This document shows, piece by piece, positions 45,220 through 55,733 of a stretch of DNA of 64,000 nt. A program made the translations under genes and the position numbers. The stretch lies in contig CM060681.1 of NCBI GenBank assembly GCA_030686995.1, positions 163,023,333 through 163,087,332 on the forward strand. Direction: 5' to 3'. The DNA comes from Artemisia argyi. Lineage: Eukaryota; Streptophyta; Magnoliopsida; Asterales; Asteraceae. Within the stretch, counting starts at the first letter, position 1. Every line of letters begins with the position of its first letter. The notes beneath the pieces are model-generated. The model was not told the DNA's origin. It worked only from the letters and a program-made list of their open reading frames with translations, and ran no database searches.

Positions 45220-46509
45220 TTGACTCCTCAATATTTGAATAGTAAAACATCAAATCCAAATACTATTTCAATACCTTTCTCATCCTATAAAATTGAAAGC
45301 TTCACAACAATTCTAATCACACCATCACCATCAAGACTTCTTCCCTCAAACATCAAAACCAAAACCTTTGAAATGACCAAATCCAACACCTCATCCGAAT
45401 CATCAAAATCATGTGCTAAAACCACTAGGATTAGTGTGAAACCTTGTTGCTTCAACAAAACCACAAAGTCAAGCTCATCTTCATCAAGTGATGCTTCACT
45501 TAACATCTCCTCACCTATCCAAGATTTTCTTAATCTAACTACCTCAACTACACCTTCAACACCTTGTAACACAAATGTGATCACAATTCAAGATTTGCTT
45601 AATCTTGCTACACCACCACCTTCTCCACCTCATTGCAACTCAAACCTAGCCATTAATCCATCACCAACTAGACCTTTGAGTATATCAACCTCACTTTCTC
45701 AACAAGCCTTTAAATCAAAAACTCCTTCACCTCAATCACCAACACCTACACCAATGGAACTTTTCCATACACCACCAACATCACCACTACCAAATTTAGA
45801 AACTTTTGATGATCTATCATCAACTCCACCATCCTTCTCACTTTTTGACACCATTGCTCAAATAGAAACTCAACAACAACCTAGTGAGCAACTAGATGAT
45901 GAACCCCATCACCCATCTATAGTAGAACGGTTAGCTTACCGTTATGCTATACCATCCATTTTTCCAAATGATCAAGGTCATACCCACCAACAATCATTTG
46001 TGTTTCACCCAATTTACAAAGACCTTCATGGCAATCCTTCCGGCGAACCAAGCTTTCGCCATTTTGTTCAAAATCAACAACCACAATCACCACAACAACA
46101 AAATTCCCAAAATTTTGAAACTCTACTTTCTTCTTATAAGAAAATAGAAACATCCTTATGGGAAAAACCTCCAACCATGAATGAGGAAATAAGTACTCAT
46201 TTAGCCCACCTTAAGGCCTTCAAACGAATGGTTGACTCTCAAATCAACCATGTTATGGAATTTCATACGGCATTAGACTCAACAAGTGAAGGAAGCAAAC
46301 ACACCTCTCAACCATCCACATTTGCTCCTTCAAGTTCAAACTATCCACCACCATCATTCCCCCGCCATGATTGCGGACATTGCGAGAGAACCGCTCACAT
46401 TAGTGAAAGATGTCGAACAGAACTTCGTGAGTTATCCGAAGAAATGAGGTTTATTCTAAACCACATTTTGGAGCGTCTACAATCCTTGTCTCACCCACCT
46501 CAACCTTAG
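45220..46509 (+). CDS. Extra ORF 2: Ser/Thr/Pro-rich retroelement protein
   Basis: An intact ORF of up to 429 codons. The ATG at 45375 (MTKSNTSSESSK, 377 residues) has a better context and may be the true start. The N-terminal half is Ser/Thr/Pro-rich low complexity, with DFLNLTTSTTPSTP and DLLNLATPPPSPP as two similar units. The C-terminal 190 residues are more ordered: ERLAYRYAIPSIFPND, then QSFVFHPIYKDLHGNPSGEP, a helical part (MNEEISTHLAHLKAFKRMVD) and a Cys/His cluster (HDCGHCERTAHISERCRTEL) that might bind a metal. I recognise no family. There is no host-gene intron structure. The gene follows two GC-rich palindromes and precedes a run of purine tracts. Confidence 0.6.
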   Translation: MTPQYLNSKTSNPNTISIPFSSYKIESFTTILITPSPSRLLPSNIKTKTFEMTKSNTSSESSKSCAKTTRISVKPCCFNKTTKSSSSSSSDASLNISSPIQDFLNLTTSTTPSTPCNTNVITIQDLLNLATPPPSPPHCNSNLAINPSPTRPLSISTSLSQQAFKSKTPSPQSPTPTPMELFHTPPTSPLPNLETFDDLSSTPPSFSLFDTIAQIETQQQPSEQLDDEPHHPSIVERLAYRYAIPSIFPNDQGHTHQQSFVFHPIYKDLHGNPSGEPSFRHFVQNQQPQSPQQQNSQNFETLLSSYKKIETSLWEKPPTMNEEISTHLAHLKAFKRMVDSQINHVMEFHTALDSTSEGSKHTSQPSTFAPSSSNYPPPSFPRHDCGHCERTAHISERCRTELRELSEEMRFILNHILERLQSLSHPPQP

Positions 46510-47354
46510 AGTCTCCAAAATGAAACGAAACTGTTTCTATTGGAAAATGTCCCCATTTTAACCAACAAACCAAAACCAAGACACCTCCTCACCTCTCAAA
46601 ATAAAACCCGCTACAACCTTCAACCCACATTTTCCATCCTTAAAACAACCCAATCCTTGTTTTTGGAAAATGTTTCTCATTAAGGAAAATGATGATTTCC
46701 TTGTAGCATTGGTAGTTTATTTTTAGTTTTTCTTAGTCTTTAAAAGTAGGATGTTGTCATCTTAATGTTGTGTCTTTGACTATCTAAGAGTCAAAATTTT
46801 ACAATTTAATGAATGTCATTCTACTACAAGGTTTAAATTGTTTGATGACCATTTAGGTATGATGAGTGAACTATATCTTGGTATGGTAACATACATAAAC
46901 CGTGTGCTTTAGAAACTAATTTTTTTTGTAGGTTCATTATCCATGTCTTCCTTCCTTGAAACTCCATTTAGGGGAGTAACATTCAAGGGGGAGCATGAGT
47001 ATTGCTTTATTCCGCTTCACAACTCTTAGTTGTGTTTTTAAACATGAAATGCTTTCATGACTTATCTTGTGCGGAAACTAACTTTTCTTTTGTAGGTTCA
47101 AAATCCATGTCTCCTCTCTTGGCACTCCATTTAGGGGGAGTATCAACCAAGGGGGAGCATGCCTATAATTCCGCTTCGCTACTCTTCTTTTTGTTTCGAC
47201 AAAAAGGGGGAGAATTTATATGAAACTTGCTCTATTATTTTAAACTTCCGCGTAGCTAACTCTTTGCAAAAACAAGTTTCATTACTAACTTTATAAGACT
47301 TAACACTAAATCTTATGACTTACTTTTAAATAAAGTTTATGTTTTGTCATCAAC
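46510..47354 (+). other. 3' interior with repeated purine-tract-like motifs
   Basis: AGGGGGAG-type words occur near 46971 (TTAGGGGAGTAAC), 46985 (CAAGGGGGAGCATGAG), 47133 (TTAGGGGGAGTATC), 47150 (CAAGGGGGAGCATGCC) and 47203 (AAAAAGGGGGAGAATT). The real PPT follows at 47355. The first four come as two similar pairs about 160 bases apart, so the area has been duplicated. Confidence 0.7.
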
Positions 47355-47368
47355 AAAAAGGGGGAGAT
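47355..47368 (+). other. Polypurine tract of the retroelement
   Basis: AAAAAGGGGGAGAT directly before the 3' LTR start (TGTTAATAC at 47369). Confidence 0.85.
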
Positions 47369-48758
47369 TGTTAATACAAATATCGCCTAAAAACGTTATT
47401 TATATTTTACGATCTTTGCTAAGTTTTGTTAATAACAAAGTATGAACTTTAGCTAAAAGTAAATTATCACTTTGAGTGTTTAAGTCTTGTTTAACTAATG
47501 TTTACATTTCCTTTTAAACTAAACATTGGTTGTATTTCTTAAATTAGAAATAGTCACATCACATTTATGGCAAGTTTTGTCATTATGTATTTATGGCAAG
47601 TTATGTGTTTGACTTGCTTTCATGTTGCTTGCAAGAATCATGTTTGACTTACTTTAAGTGATGTGACATTGTTTGGTTGCTAGAAGTTATGAGACAAGAC
47701 ATTGTTTGGTTTGGGAAGTTATTGCAAAAACCTACTGCAGACCCGGCGGTACCCTGGGGGTACACGGGCGGAACCCATCTCAGGGTTCCGCCTGATCCGC
47801 CAGACGTGCAGAATAGTGTGCTATAAATACCAAACCATTTGTTTGTTTTGTGTAACCCTTTAGGACTGATTCTCACATATTCTCTCAACTAACTCAGTAA
47901 CCCTTGACTTGTGTGATTCTCTTATGTAGCAAGGAACTCCACAAGATCATTCAAGAAGTTGCAAGCTTCAACTTTAAAGTTGCAAGTCTTGGTAGCTTGA
48001 TCATGTATAAGCTTTGGTAGTTTATAATTCATGTGTGTCATGTATGTAGAAGTTATAGGTTAGTATTTTAGGCCTCAAAATACGTAGTGTGTTGGGAGTT
48101 GTTGTACCCTAGTAAAAGAACTAACGGGAGTGGTTGTACCCTTGGTAAAGAACTCGACATCTAGCTTTGTGTCGGTAAAAGTGTAAGCGACGAATGGGAG
48201 TGGTTGTACCCTTGTAAAAGAACTCGACATCTAGCTTTGTGTCGGTAAAAGTATAAGCGACGTGTAAGGTTTTCTCCGCCGGTGAAAGGAGCTTGTTGAT
48301 TAGTGTTTATAACTCTCGAGTTGGAAACTCGGGGCGTGGATGTAGGGCAAGGAAAAAGAGTCCTTGTAGCCGAACCACGATAAACTATCGTGTTGTGGTT
48401 TGATTGTTTCTTTCTCTACCTTTGCTTATTATATGTTGTTGTTTAGTTAGAATTGTTGATCACATATAAAGCTTTTCAAAGAACCAAAACAAGTAATGTT
48501 GTTCTTACATCTTTAAACATAAGTAAAGCTTTTCAAAGAACTAAACAAGCAAAGTTAGGATCATTACAAGTAAAGCTTTTCAAAGTATGAAACAAGTTAA
48601 GTTGAAATTGTTATTCACATGTAAAGTCTATTCAAAGAATCAAACATATTAAGTTGTGCTTATATCTTTAACCAAACGTCAAGTTCTCAAAGGTTATTTA
48701 AGCTAAATAAGAATCGAAAAAGCGGTAAACTATTCAACCCCCCTTCTAGTTTTCCACA
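47369..48758 (+). repeat. 3' LTR, 1390 bp
   Basis: Nearly identical to 38475-39863. Differences I saw: T/G near 38637/47531, A/G near 38676/47570, C/T near 39634/48528, and one extra C near 48740. Followed by CATTT. Confidence 0.95.
47767..47792. repeat. GC-rich palindrome, copy 5 (3' LTR)
   Basis: Identical to copy 1, with perfect 10-bp arms GGCGGAACCC and GGGTTCCGCC and spacer ATCTCA; TATA box at 47821. Confidence 0.95.
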
Positions 48759-51700
48759 CATTTACTTTTCGAGGAATAATTTTAGACCATAAGGTTTGAG
48801 ATGAAACTAAGACTCCACTTAAACTCCTGTCCTCAACCCACTTAGACATCGATTTAACAGTAAACTCACCATTTGCTTCTAGACTGCATCTCCATTTATC
48901 TCTACTATTTTGGTTTAGGCTTACATTTTCAACTAGATTTTGAAGCTCTAATAACTCGTCACCCGTCCTTCCTCTCACATGTCTAGCCAAATCCCAGTTC
49001 CACGACCAAATATCTCCCACCCAATTACCCATCCTACCAACCGCTACTTCCTTATCTCTCTCTAACCTAAAAAGCCTTGGAAAACGATCACACAATCTGG
49101 TATCCCCCACCCACTTATCAAACCAAAACAAGGTGTCTAAACCATCGCCCACTGATTTGTAAAAGTTATTTACAAAACCCCCCCTCTAACCTATCAAGCT
49201 TCTTTCCAACCTTAATAATGTCATACCATACTCCCCCTGATCCGAATCCCATCTCCCTCTTCCCAACCTCCTTCCACACCATATACGCTTTTTATAACTT
49301 TTCTCCATAGAGCATCTTTTTCTACCCTAAACCGCCACCACCATTTCGCTAATAAAGCCAGATTTTTAACTTTTAAAGAGCCAATATTCAGCCCTCCCTC
49401 CCCAAAAGATGAAATTACAGTATCCCATTTAACCCAATGAAGTTTTTTACCCTCCCCCAACCCACCCCAAAAGAAATTATTCCGAATTCGCTCAAGGGTA
49501 CTAATGACGCGCGACGGGACACGGAACATCGAGAAGTAATATAACGGCAAACTACCAAGTACCGATTTAACTAACGTTAGTCTTCCACCGAAAGACATCG
49601 TTTTTGCCTTCCAAGTGGAGAGTTTATTCTTAAAGCTCTCAATAACCCCGTTCCAAGCCACCACTCTCCTCATATTAACCCCAATTGGAAGGCCCAAGTA
49701 AGTAAATGGAAACTCTCCTGTACTACATCTCATATACCTAGCCATCCTCTCCATCTCAACTCTTTCCACTCCCACCCCATAAAGCTTACTTTTTTGAAGA
49801 TTTATTCTTAAGCCTGCAACCTCTTCATAACACTTAAGAATATTCATCAGATTTCTCGCATTTTCACGACTCCATTCACCAAAAATGATTGTATCATCAG
49901 CGTATTGAAGGTGTGAGACCATCACCTCGTCCTCTCCCACACGAATTCCTTTAAATATATTTTTGGAAAGCGCCTCCTTCATAAGGGCATTTAAGCCTTC
50001 CGCCGCAAGGATGAAAAGAAATGGGGATAACGGATCACCTTGTCTCACCCCTCTTTCCATAGCAAATTCTCTTGTAGGCGACCCATTAACTAAGATCGAT
50101 ATAGAAGCCGATCGAAGACACGAGTCCACCCATTTACACCATTTATTCCCGAACCCCATCTTCTTCATGATAGCCATCAAGAATCCCCAATCAATACTAT
50201 CATAGGCTTTCTCAAAGTCTAGCTTGAAAACTAAACCTTTTTGCTTCTTTTTCTTCAAAAATTCCATCGTCTCGTTTGCTATAAGGACTCCATCGAGAAT
50301 ATAGCGCCCTTCGATGAACGCATTTTGAACTTCACCGATGACATTACCGATCACCTTTTTAACTCTTTCTGCCAATAATTTTGATATAATCTTATAATAA
50401 CTACCAATTAAACTAATAGGCCTATAATCACCGAGACCCAATGGATCATCCACCTTTGGGATAAGTGTTACAAATGAAGCATTACATCCCTTCGAAAATT
50501 CACCCTTCTGCCAGAACCACTTAACCGCAGCCACTATTTCCCGTTTTATTGTATCCCAATAATGCTTTATAAATTTAAAATTGAATCCATCTGGACCCGG
50601 CGCCTTGTCACTACCATACCCACACACCGCCTCCCACACCTCCTTTTCTGTAAATGGGGCTTCTAAGCTACCCGAATCCTCCTCGGAAAGTCTAGGCACC
50701 CAGTTGTTTTCAAAACGTGGCCTGCTACCACACTTGGACGAAAATATATCCTTATAAAATCTAAAAATTTCTTCTTTTATTTTATCCGGATCTTCACACC
50801 AAACACCATCAATCATCAAACCTCGTATCCTATTTTTATTGTTTCTTCTTTTTATCATTGCGTGAAAGTACTTTGAATTTTCGTCCCCCTCCACATCCCA
50901 TTTAATCCGCGCTTTCTGTTTTAATATACTAACTTTTTCGTTGTCTTTTTCAATCCACTCCTTCCTAGCCTTCAACCATAATTCCATTTCCCGGCTGTCC
51001 AAAACTCTACTTTCAGCCTCAATCTCCCACTTCATCGCCTCGCTTTTACATTTCTCAATAGCAGTATTGTTTGCATCGACTTTCAATTTATTCCACTCTT
51101 TCAGCCCTTCTTTTACATTTTTAAATTTATCACGCATCACACAATCTGCTCTATAACTTTGAACCGGGTTATTCCAGGCTGAGATGAACACACTATCAAT
51201 ATCGTTATCCTTAAGCCAAACATCATATGCCCTAAAAGGTTTCGGCCCAAAGTCCATATCCATATCTTTAAGCAAAATGGGACAATGGTCTGAGAGCTTC
51301 CTATCAAGAGAGACTACTGCAAGATTTCTCCATTTGACACAAAAATCATCTGTGACAAAGAACCGATCCAACTTGCTAAATTTTAGACCATCGTCACTAA
51401 TCCGAGTAAACCTACGACCCCCCAAAGGAATTTCAGCTAACTCGGTATTCCTAATAAAATCATTAAAGCTATATGCATCCCTAGAATTGAATTCAGAATT
51501 AAGCCGGTCTTCCGGGGTCCTTACATCATTGAAGTCGCCAAATAGACACCAACCCCCAGTCACTGTTCCCATTAGAGTTGATAATCTATTCCACAGTTCG
51601 GTTTTTTTATCCGATGAGTGTGCCCCATAAACATTTACCAGAATAATATCCCCATCTACTCCTTTCCATTTCCCTTTGACTGCGATAAAACGATCACCAC

Positions 51701-51959
51701 CGACCACACTAGTGCCCGAGAACACATTGTTGTCCCATATCATCAACAGACCCCCTAATTTTCCCCTCGCATTTGCTTGAGCAAAACCGAAGTTTCTTGA
51801 ACCCCATATTTCTTCCACCCACTGTTCTTCGACGTCACTACTTTTTGTTTCTTGTAGACCAATCACGCAAGGTTTTTCTCTGTAAATGATCTCCCTTAAC
51901 AACCCAGCTTTACCCTTCCTTTTCAGACCTCTTATATTTAACGAAATTATCTTCATCAA
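48759..51959 (-). pseudogene. LINE ORF2, endonuclease and reverse transcriptase part
   Basis: From MMKIISLNIRG at 51959 the frame is open for 912 codons. Residues 1-230 are an AP-type endonuclease (N8, E37 in LQETK, GDFND at 141-145, SDH at 223-225). Residues about 430-710 are the reverse transcriptase (KAPGPDG 452-458, LDFEKAYDS 580-588, RGVRQGDPLSP 636-646, YADD 686-689). The long frame ends at 49221. The same protein resumes in another frame from about 49165 (VNNFYKSVGDGLDTLFWFDK) after one-base changes in two G runs (near 49238 and 49190). It is then cut by the LTR element at 48759. Key catalytic residues are intact, so the element was recently active, but it is now dead twice over. Confidence 0.9.
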
Positions 51960-52007
51960 ACTATATTAAAACACATATACCTCAAATGGGGAATCAAATT
52001 ACTGATT

Positions 52008-54107
52008 TCATACACCTCCATTTTCCTCATTTATGACCTTACACGGCCCTTGCTCATCCCAAACTACTCCGATTTGTTCACCAATTTGTTTGACCATATG
52101 CAGCGAGCATTCACTTTCCATACCAGTTTCTTCCCCACCATTGTTAATATTACCATCACACGAAGCACTACATACCTGTTCCACTTTGTATGCATCTGAT
52201 AAGACACCGCAATCACCATCCATCGATGATCTTTTCCTTCTTCTTCTAGCAACTGACTTTGCTAAATTGAAGCTCCTTCTTCTCGTTGTTTTAGTTTTAC
52301 TCCCATCAGTCGACCTCACATCACACACAAACGATCCTCCAGGTGACGTCTTACACTTTTTACCTATACGATTCCCACTGCCACTATGACAACCCGGATC
52401 CACCGTGTTGTCCAACATAGCAGTTTGTTGTTTAACACTTGTTTTCTGGATATCATTATTGAAGCCTTGAACCCCAGGTTTATTTTTATCTTCCAACTGA
52501 TTGTTTTTATCGATATTATCATCCCCATTCATATCTTCACCACATGGATTGTTGTTAGTACTAGTACCATCTAGTTTACCTTCCATGGGAGTACATGGCC
52601 CATCATCCAGCAATGTTCTATTGGGCCTGACTTCTTTGTTATTTTGTAAGTTTGAGCCCAAAACTCCCTCCTGGCCCACTTGATCAACTTGCCTATCATG
52701 AATTTCAAAATTCTCACATTCCCAATGTTCCTCGTAATTCTTCTCAGCCGCCTTGAAGTTCACTTTCTCCAGCCTTTCTTCCTCGTTTACACCATTCCCA
52801 TTCTTGGAACTTTCAACCTCAACTGTTTGGACATTCAATTCCCTAGACGCATGCGTACCTGACACTTGATCTTCCATATCTTTCCTGTCATCAACTCCGG
52901 CAAAACATCCATCATATTCCGCCGTCTCCGGTATGATTTCATCATCGTCGTCTTCATCATCATCGTATGGTTCAGACTCCATCTCGTCATCTCTATCAAT
53001 ACTTTTTTTATCTTCCTCATTTTTATCTGCCAAATCTTTTATTTCAAACTCTATGATGTCTTTAAGATCCTCCCTTACTAGAATTTTAATACGGTTCCTA
53101 CCAATTCTGATAAACAGAGTCTCATCAATGAGAGCCGGCTCATAAGTATGAATCATGACCCGCCCTGCAATGACGGACTGAGACCCATAAAGGTTGCAAT
53201 TTTCCAAATCTTTTACTATCCCCCACCTTTCTGCAATATTCTTAAATACTCCTTCTTTCCAGCAAGAAATTGGGACACCACTAACTGATATCCATGTAAA
53301 CCTCCCCATGGCATAGCTTAAAGCATTTGCTCTTCTTATCTTCCATAACCATCTCCTTATACCATGATCTGTATTTTCTACTACATTCTTTGCTGTCTCC
53401 TCTGATTTTAACACAATCATAACCTCCATTCCTCCCATGTATTTTACTTCCACATCTAACAGCCCCACCACCCTACAAAACTCTGGCAAATTTATTAAGA
53501 ATTGTGTGTTTCGAACTTCTCCGATAATAGCTTTTCTGATCACCTCGCCATTCATGTCATCTTCGTTAATAATTATCTCTCTCTCATCTCTCTTTTCATT
53601 CTTAGGATCCTCATCTGCCATGAAGCTTCTCTCATTACCCCTCAACACCTCACTGTAGCTTCTTCCGTCCCTGCTCCTATTACCTACATTATGTTTCTCC
53701 TTCACCTCCCCCCTGCCACATTTGTTTCTTGAATCTGGTTTCCTATCATGAGCAGGGAACACTTTTAGATATTGTTGCCCAAAACTGATGGAGCACAATC
53801 TCTTGTAAAGGAAATCCACGTCGGCAATGTTCTTGAACCTCACGAACCCATATCTCTGTCCATTTTTCATCTTCTTCCTTACCATAAAAATGTCGTACAC
53901 CATCCCATAACCTTTGAAACTTTTCCATAAATCCACAACTGCCCACTGTTCCGGATAGTTATAGAACATAAACGATGCAAACGATTTAGTCCTACCGTTG
54001 AAAACTCGATTCCTAGATGATTTGCCGTCATATTTTCCTCTAGTTCCATGATTCCCGCCGCCGCCGTACCCTATTCTCTCCCACACACTCTCTCTCACAC
54101 AGTTCAT
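52008..54107 (-). CDS. LINE ORF1: RRM and DUF4283-like RNA-binding protein
   Basis: An intact 699-codon ORF. Residues about 43-118 form an RNA recognition motif, with FMFYNY as RNP2 and QRYGFVRF (84-91) as RNP1. Residues about 189-340 (IIGEVRNTQFLINLPEFCRV, VKYMGGMEVMIVLKSEE, RFTWISVSGVPISCWKEGVF, SVIAGRVMIHTYEP) match the DUF4283-type domain common in plant L1 ORF1. An acidic stretch follows (EPYDDDEDDDDEIIP), then low-complexity sequence and a basic segment near 620-640 (KTTRRRSFNLAKSVARRRRK). ORF1 proteins coat LINE RNA. ORF2 starts 48 bases after its stop on the same strand. Confidence 0.88.
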   Translation of the reverse strand: MNCVRESVWERIGYGGGGNHGTRGKYDGKSSRNRVFNGRTKSFASFMFYNYPEQWAVVDLWKSFKGYGMVYDIFMVRKKMKNGQRYGFVRFKNIADVDFLYKRLCSISFGQQYLKVFPAHDRKPDSRNKCGRGEVKEKHNVGNRSRDGRSYSEVLRGNERSFMADEDPKNEKRDEREIIINEDDMNGEVIRKAIIGEVRNTQFLINLPEFCRVVGLLDVEVKYMGGMEVMIVLKSEETAKNVVENTDHGIRRWLWKIRRANALSYAMGRFTWISVSGVPISCWKEGVFKNIAERWGIVKDLENCNLYGSQSVIAGRVMIHTYEPALIDETLFIRIGRNRIKILVREDLKDIIEFEIKDLADKNEEDKKSIDRDDEMESEPYDDDEDDDDEIIPETAEYDGCFAGVDDRKDMEDQVSGTHASRELNVQTVEVESSKNGNGVNEEERLEKVNFKAAEKNYEEHWECENFEIHDRQVDQVGQEGVLGSNLQNNKEVRPNRTLLDDGPCTPMEGKLDGTSTNNNPCGEDMNGDDNIDKNNQLEDKNKPGVQGFNNDIQKTSVKQQTAMLDNTVDPGCHSGSGNRIGKKCKTSPGGSFVCDVRSTDGSKTKTTRRRSFNLAKSVARRRRKRSSMDGDCGVLSDAYKVEQVCSASCDGNINNGGEETGMESECSLHMVKQIGEQIGVVWDEQGPCKVINEENGGV

Positions 54108-54150
54108 CTCTCTCTTGTTTTTATTTTGGTTCAGAAAAAGCTATTATTGG

Positions 54151-54237
54151 AGAAGTTCGAAACACACAATTCTTTACTAACTCTTCTTTTCAAACAAATT
54201 ATTTTGTTACATCTCAATTTGTTAAAATCTTTTTTCA

Positions 54238-54268
<31 letters not shown>

Positions 54269-54463
54269 TTTTAAATTCTGTTTGTACTTTACAGAATTTA
54301 TGAGGATATAATATTTCTTTATTTATTTTTAAAATTGTTTTTACAGTAAAAGCAATCCAAGGTTTGTTTGTTACTTTTTTTATTAAGTTATATTTAATTA
54401 AGAGATAATTTAATGTAGATACGCTCAGTTTTATTACTTAATATTTCATTCTTCTTTCTTTAT
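54151..54463. other. Flank of the LINE, AT-rich
   Basis: Contains an ATT trinucleotide run at 54241-54267 and no gene. Confidence 0.5.
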
Positions 54464-54711
54464 TACTTCCTCAGTCCCAAAACTTAAGTCTATTTTCACT
54501 TTTATTTTGCAACTTTGACTTTAATTATATATTTTCATGTTATATAATACTTGATGAAAAGTATAACAATGAAAATACATTTTAAACACAATCTATTTAT
54601 ATATTTTGTATCAAGTATTATATAATATAAAAAAATAATTAAGGTCAAATTTGCAAAAAAAAAATAAAAAATAAAAAAAAAATTGACTTAAATTTTAGGA
54701 CAGAAGTAGTA
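54464..54711 (+). mobile_element. Stowaway-like MITE
   Basis: The left TACTTCCTCAGTCCCAAAA pairs with the complement of TTTTAGGACAGAAGTAGTA. TA lies at both borders. CTTCCTC-GTCCCAAAA is close to the Stowaway end CTCCCTCCGTCCCAAAA. The interior is a long AT-rich fold-back (TTATATAATACTTGATGAAA against TTTTGTATCAAGTATTATAT). Confidence 0.78.
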
Positions 54712-54738
54712 AGTCATAAACAAATAGTTTTTATATCC

Positions 54739-54780
<42 letters not shown>

Positions 54781-54931
54781 GTTACCCTAACCGACTGATG
54801 GACCACCCATGCACGGCCCTAAGCCTAGTCACATAATCAATACTGGCAAAAAATTCGCACAGGTCGATACAACTAATTTATACAACTCTAGAAAAACGTA
54901 TCAAAATAATAACCAAGTATGATAAGTATTT

Positions 54932-55243
54932 AATCTAGGTCACTCAAACGTAAAAATTTCACAACAATGAAACACTATTAAAACTTTGAGTAGTTTTATA
55001 ATAAAAAAAAAGTTAAACGGACCAAATTGATTGAAACAAATATTAGACTTGTTTACTTTTTTTATATTTGCTATAATAATATTTTACATAAATTTTCAGT
55101 AACGATGTAACTACAATTTTTGGAGAAAATTCCTAAATAGCCCAAAGTGAAATCATGTAACCTTTTTAGCAAAGAAAAGACCCGGTGTGACTTTACTAAC
55201 ATTTTGTCTAATTTTTTATTAATAAAACAAGTGGTTGGTGAGT
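54932..55243 (+). repeat. Dispersed repeat, copy 2 (other copy 36412-36762)
   Basis: It shares CTAGGTCACTC, ACAATGAAACACTA, AACTTTGAGTNGT, TAGCCCAAAGTGAAATC and TTTTTTATTAATAAA in order with 36412-36762. Confidence 0.7.
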
Positions 55244-55705
55244 TGTGTAAACTAGTCCTATTTTTTTTTGAATTTTTGTGCAAACAAATTTTGTCTTTTC
55301 TAAAAAAAAAAAAGTTTTATTTATTTATTTATTATTATTATTATTATTATTTTTTCAGAAAGTATTGTAAGAATTTTTTCGAATCTTTTATATAATAAAA
55401 CAAAACCCCTCTTGGGAATTTTCCATTTCTAAAAAATGCATTCATACCTTATTTAGTAATAATTTTATTTAAAAAAAAAGATTATTTTCTTATTAGGTAA
55501 TATTTTATATTTATCCATAAGACAAGTAAAAGATAAATACAAAAAATATAGATAAGATGCAATTAATAATAGGATTAAAAATTTTAAATAATTATCTTTA
55601 ATAATAAAAAACTATAATTAAACATCATAAATCAAATAAAACAAAAATTAAATTATTTGTTTTTTAATAAATAAAAATATATGATTCAAAAAATTTAAAA
55701 AAAAA

Positions 55706-55733
55706 CCTGCGCGTGCGCGGGCATTATAACTAG
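55706..55733 (+). mobile_element. Helitron-like 3' terminus
   Basis: CCTGCGCGTGCGCGGG can fold into a 7-bp hairpin (one G-T pair). It is followed after eight bases (CATTATAA) by CTAG and then T, the Helitron 3' signature (hairpin, CTRR, insertion before T). The 5' TC end was not located. Confidence 0.5.

Larger units (their letters stand above)
38475..48758 (+). mobile_element. Non-autonomous LTR retrotransposon with broken gag and two extra ORFs
   Basis: The LTRs (38475-39863 and 47369-48758) start TGTTAATAC and end TTTTCCACA. CATTT duplicates flank the element (38470-38474 and 48759-48763). PBS and PPT are in place. I noticed only three substitutions and one single-base indel between the LTRs, so it is young. 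The 7.5-kb interior holds a copia-type gag remnant, no protease, integrase, reverse transcriptase or RNase H, and two intact long ORFs (369 and up to 429 codons). PBS (TTGGCATCAGGAGC) and PPT (AAAAAGGGGGAGAT) resemble those of plant copia elements of the SIRE/Maximus kind. It inserted into LINE ORF2. Confidence 0.92.
37525..54150 (-). mobile_element. L1-type LINE, minus strand, split by an LTR retrotransposon
   Basis: Read from high to low coordinates: ORF1 (54107-52008), a 48-bp gap, ORF2 (51959 downward), the LTR element inserted at the CATTT duplication, the ORF2 C-terminus (38474-37985), a 460-bp 3' region and a poly(A) tail, seen as T(14) at 37525-37538. Without the 10.28-kb insert and one CATTT the LINE is about 6.3 kb, a normal full length for plant L1 elements. 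The 5' border is not exact: about 40 bases of possible leader precede ORF1, and I found no convincing target-site duplication. Confidence 0.88.

Noticed and set aside
49963..51630. Plus-strand ORFs across the LINE (for example 51184-51630, 52033-52389)
   Set aside because: They are antisense shadows of the LINE ORF1 and ORF2 reading frames.
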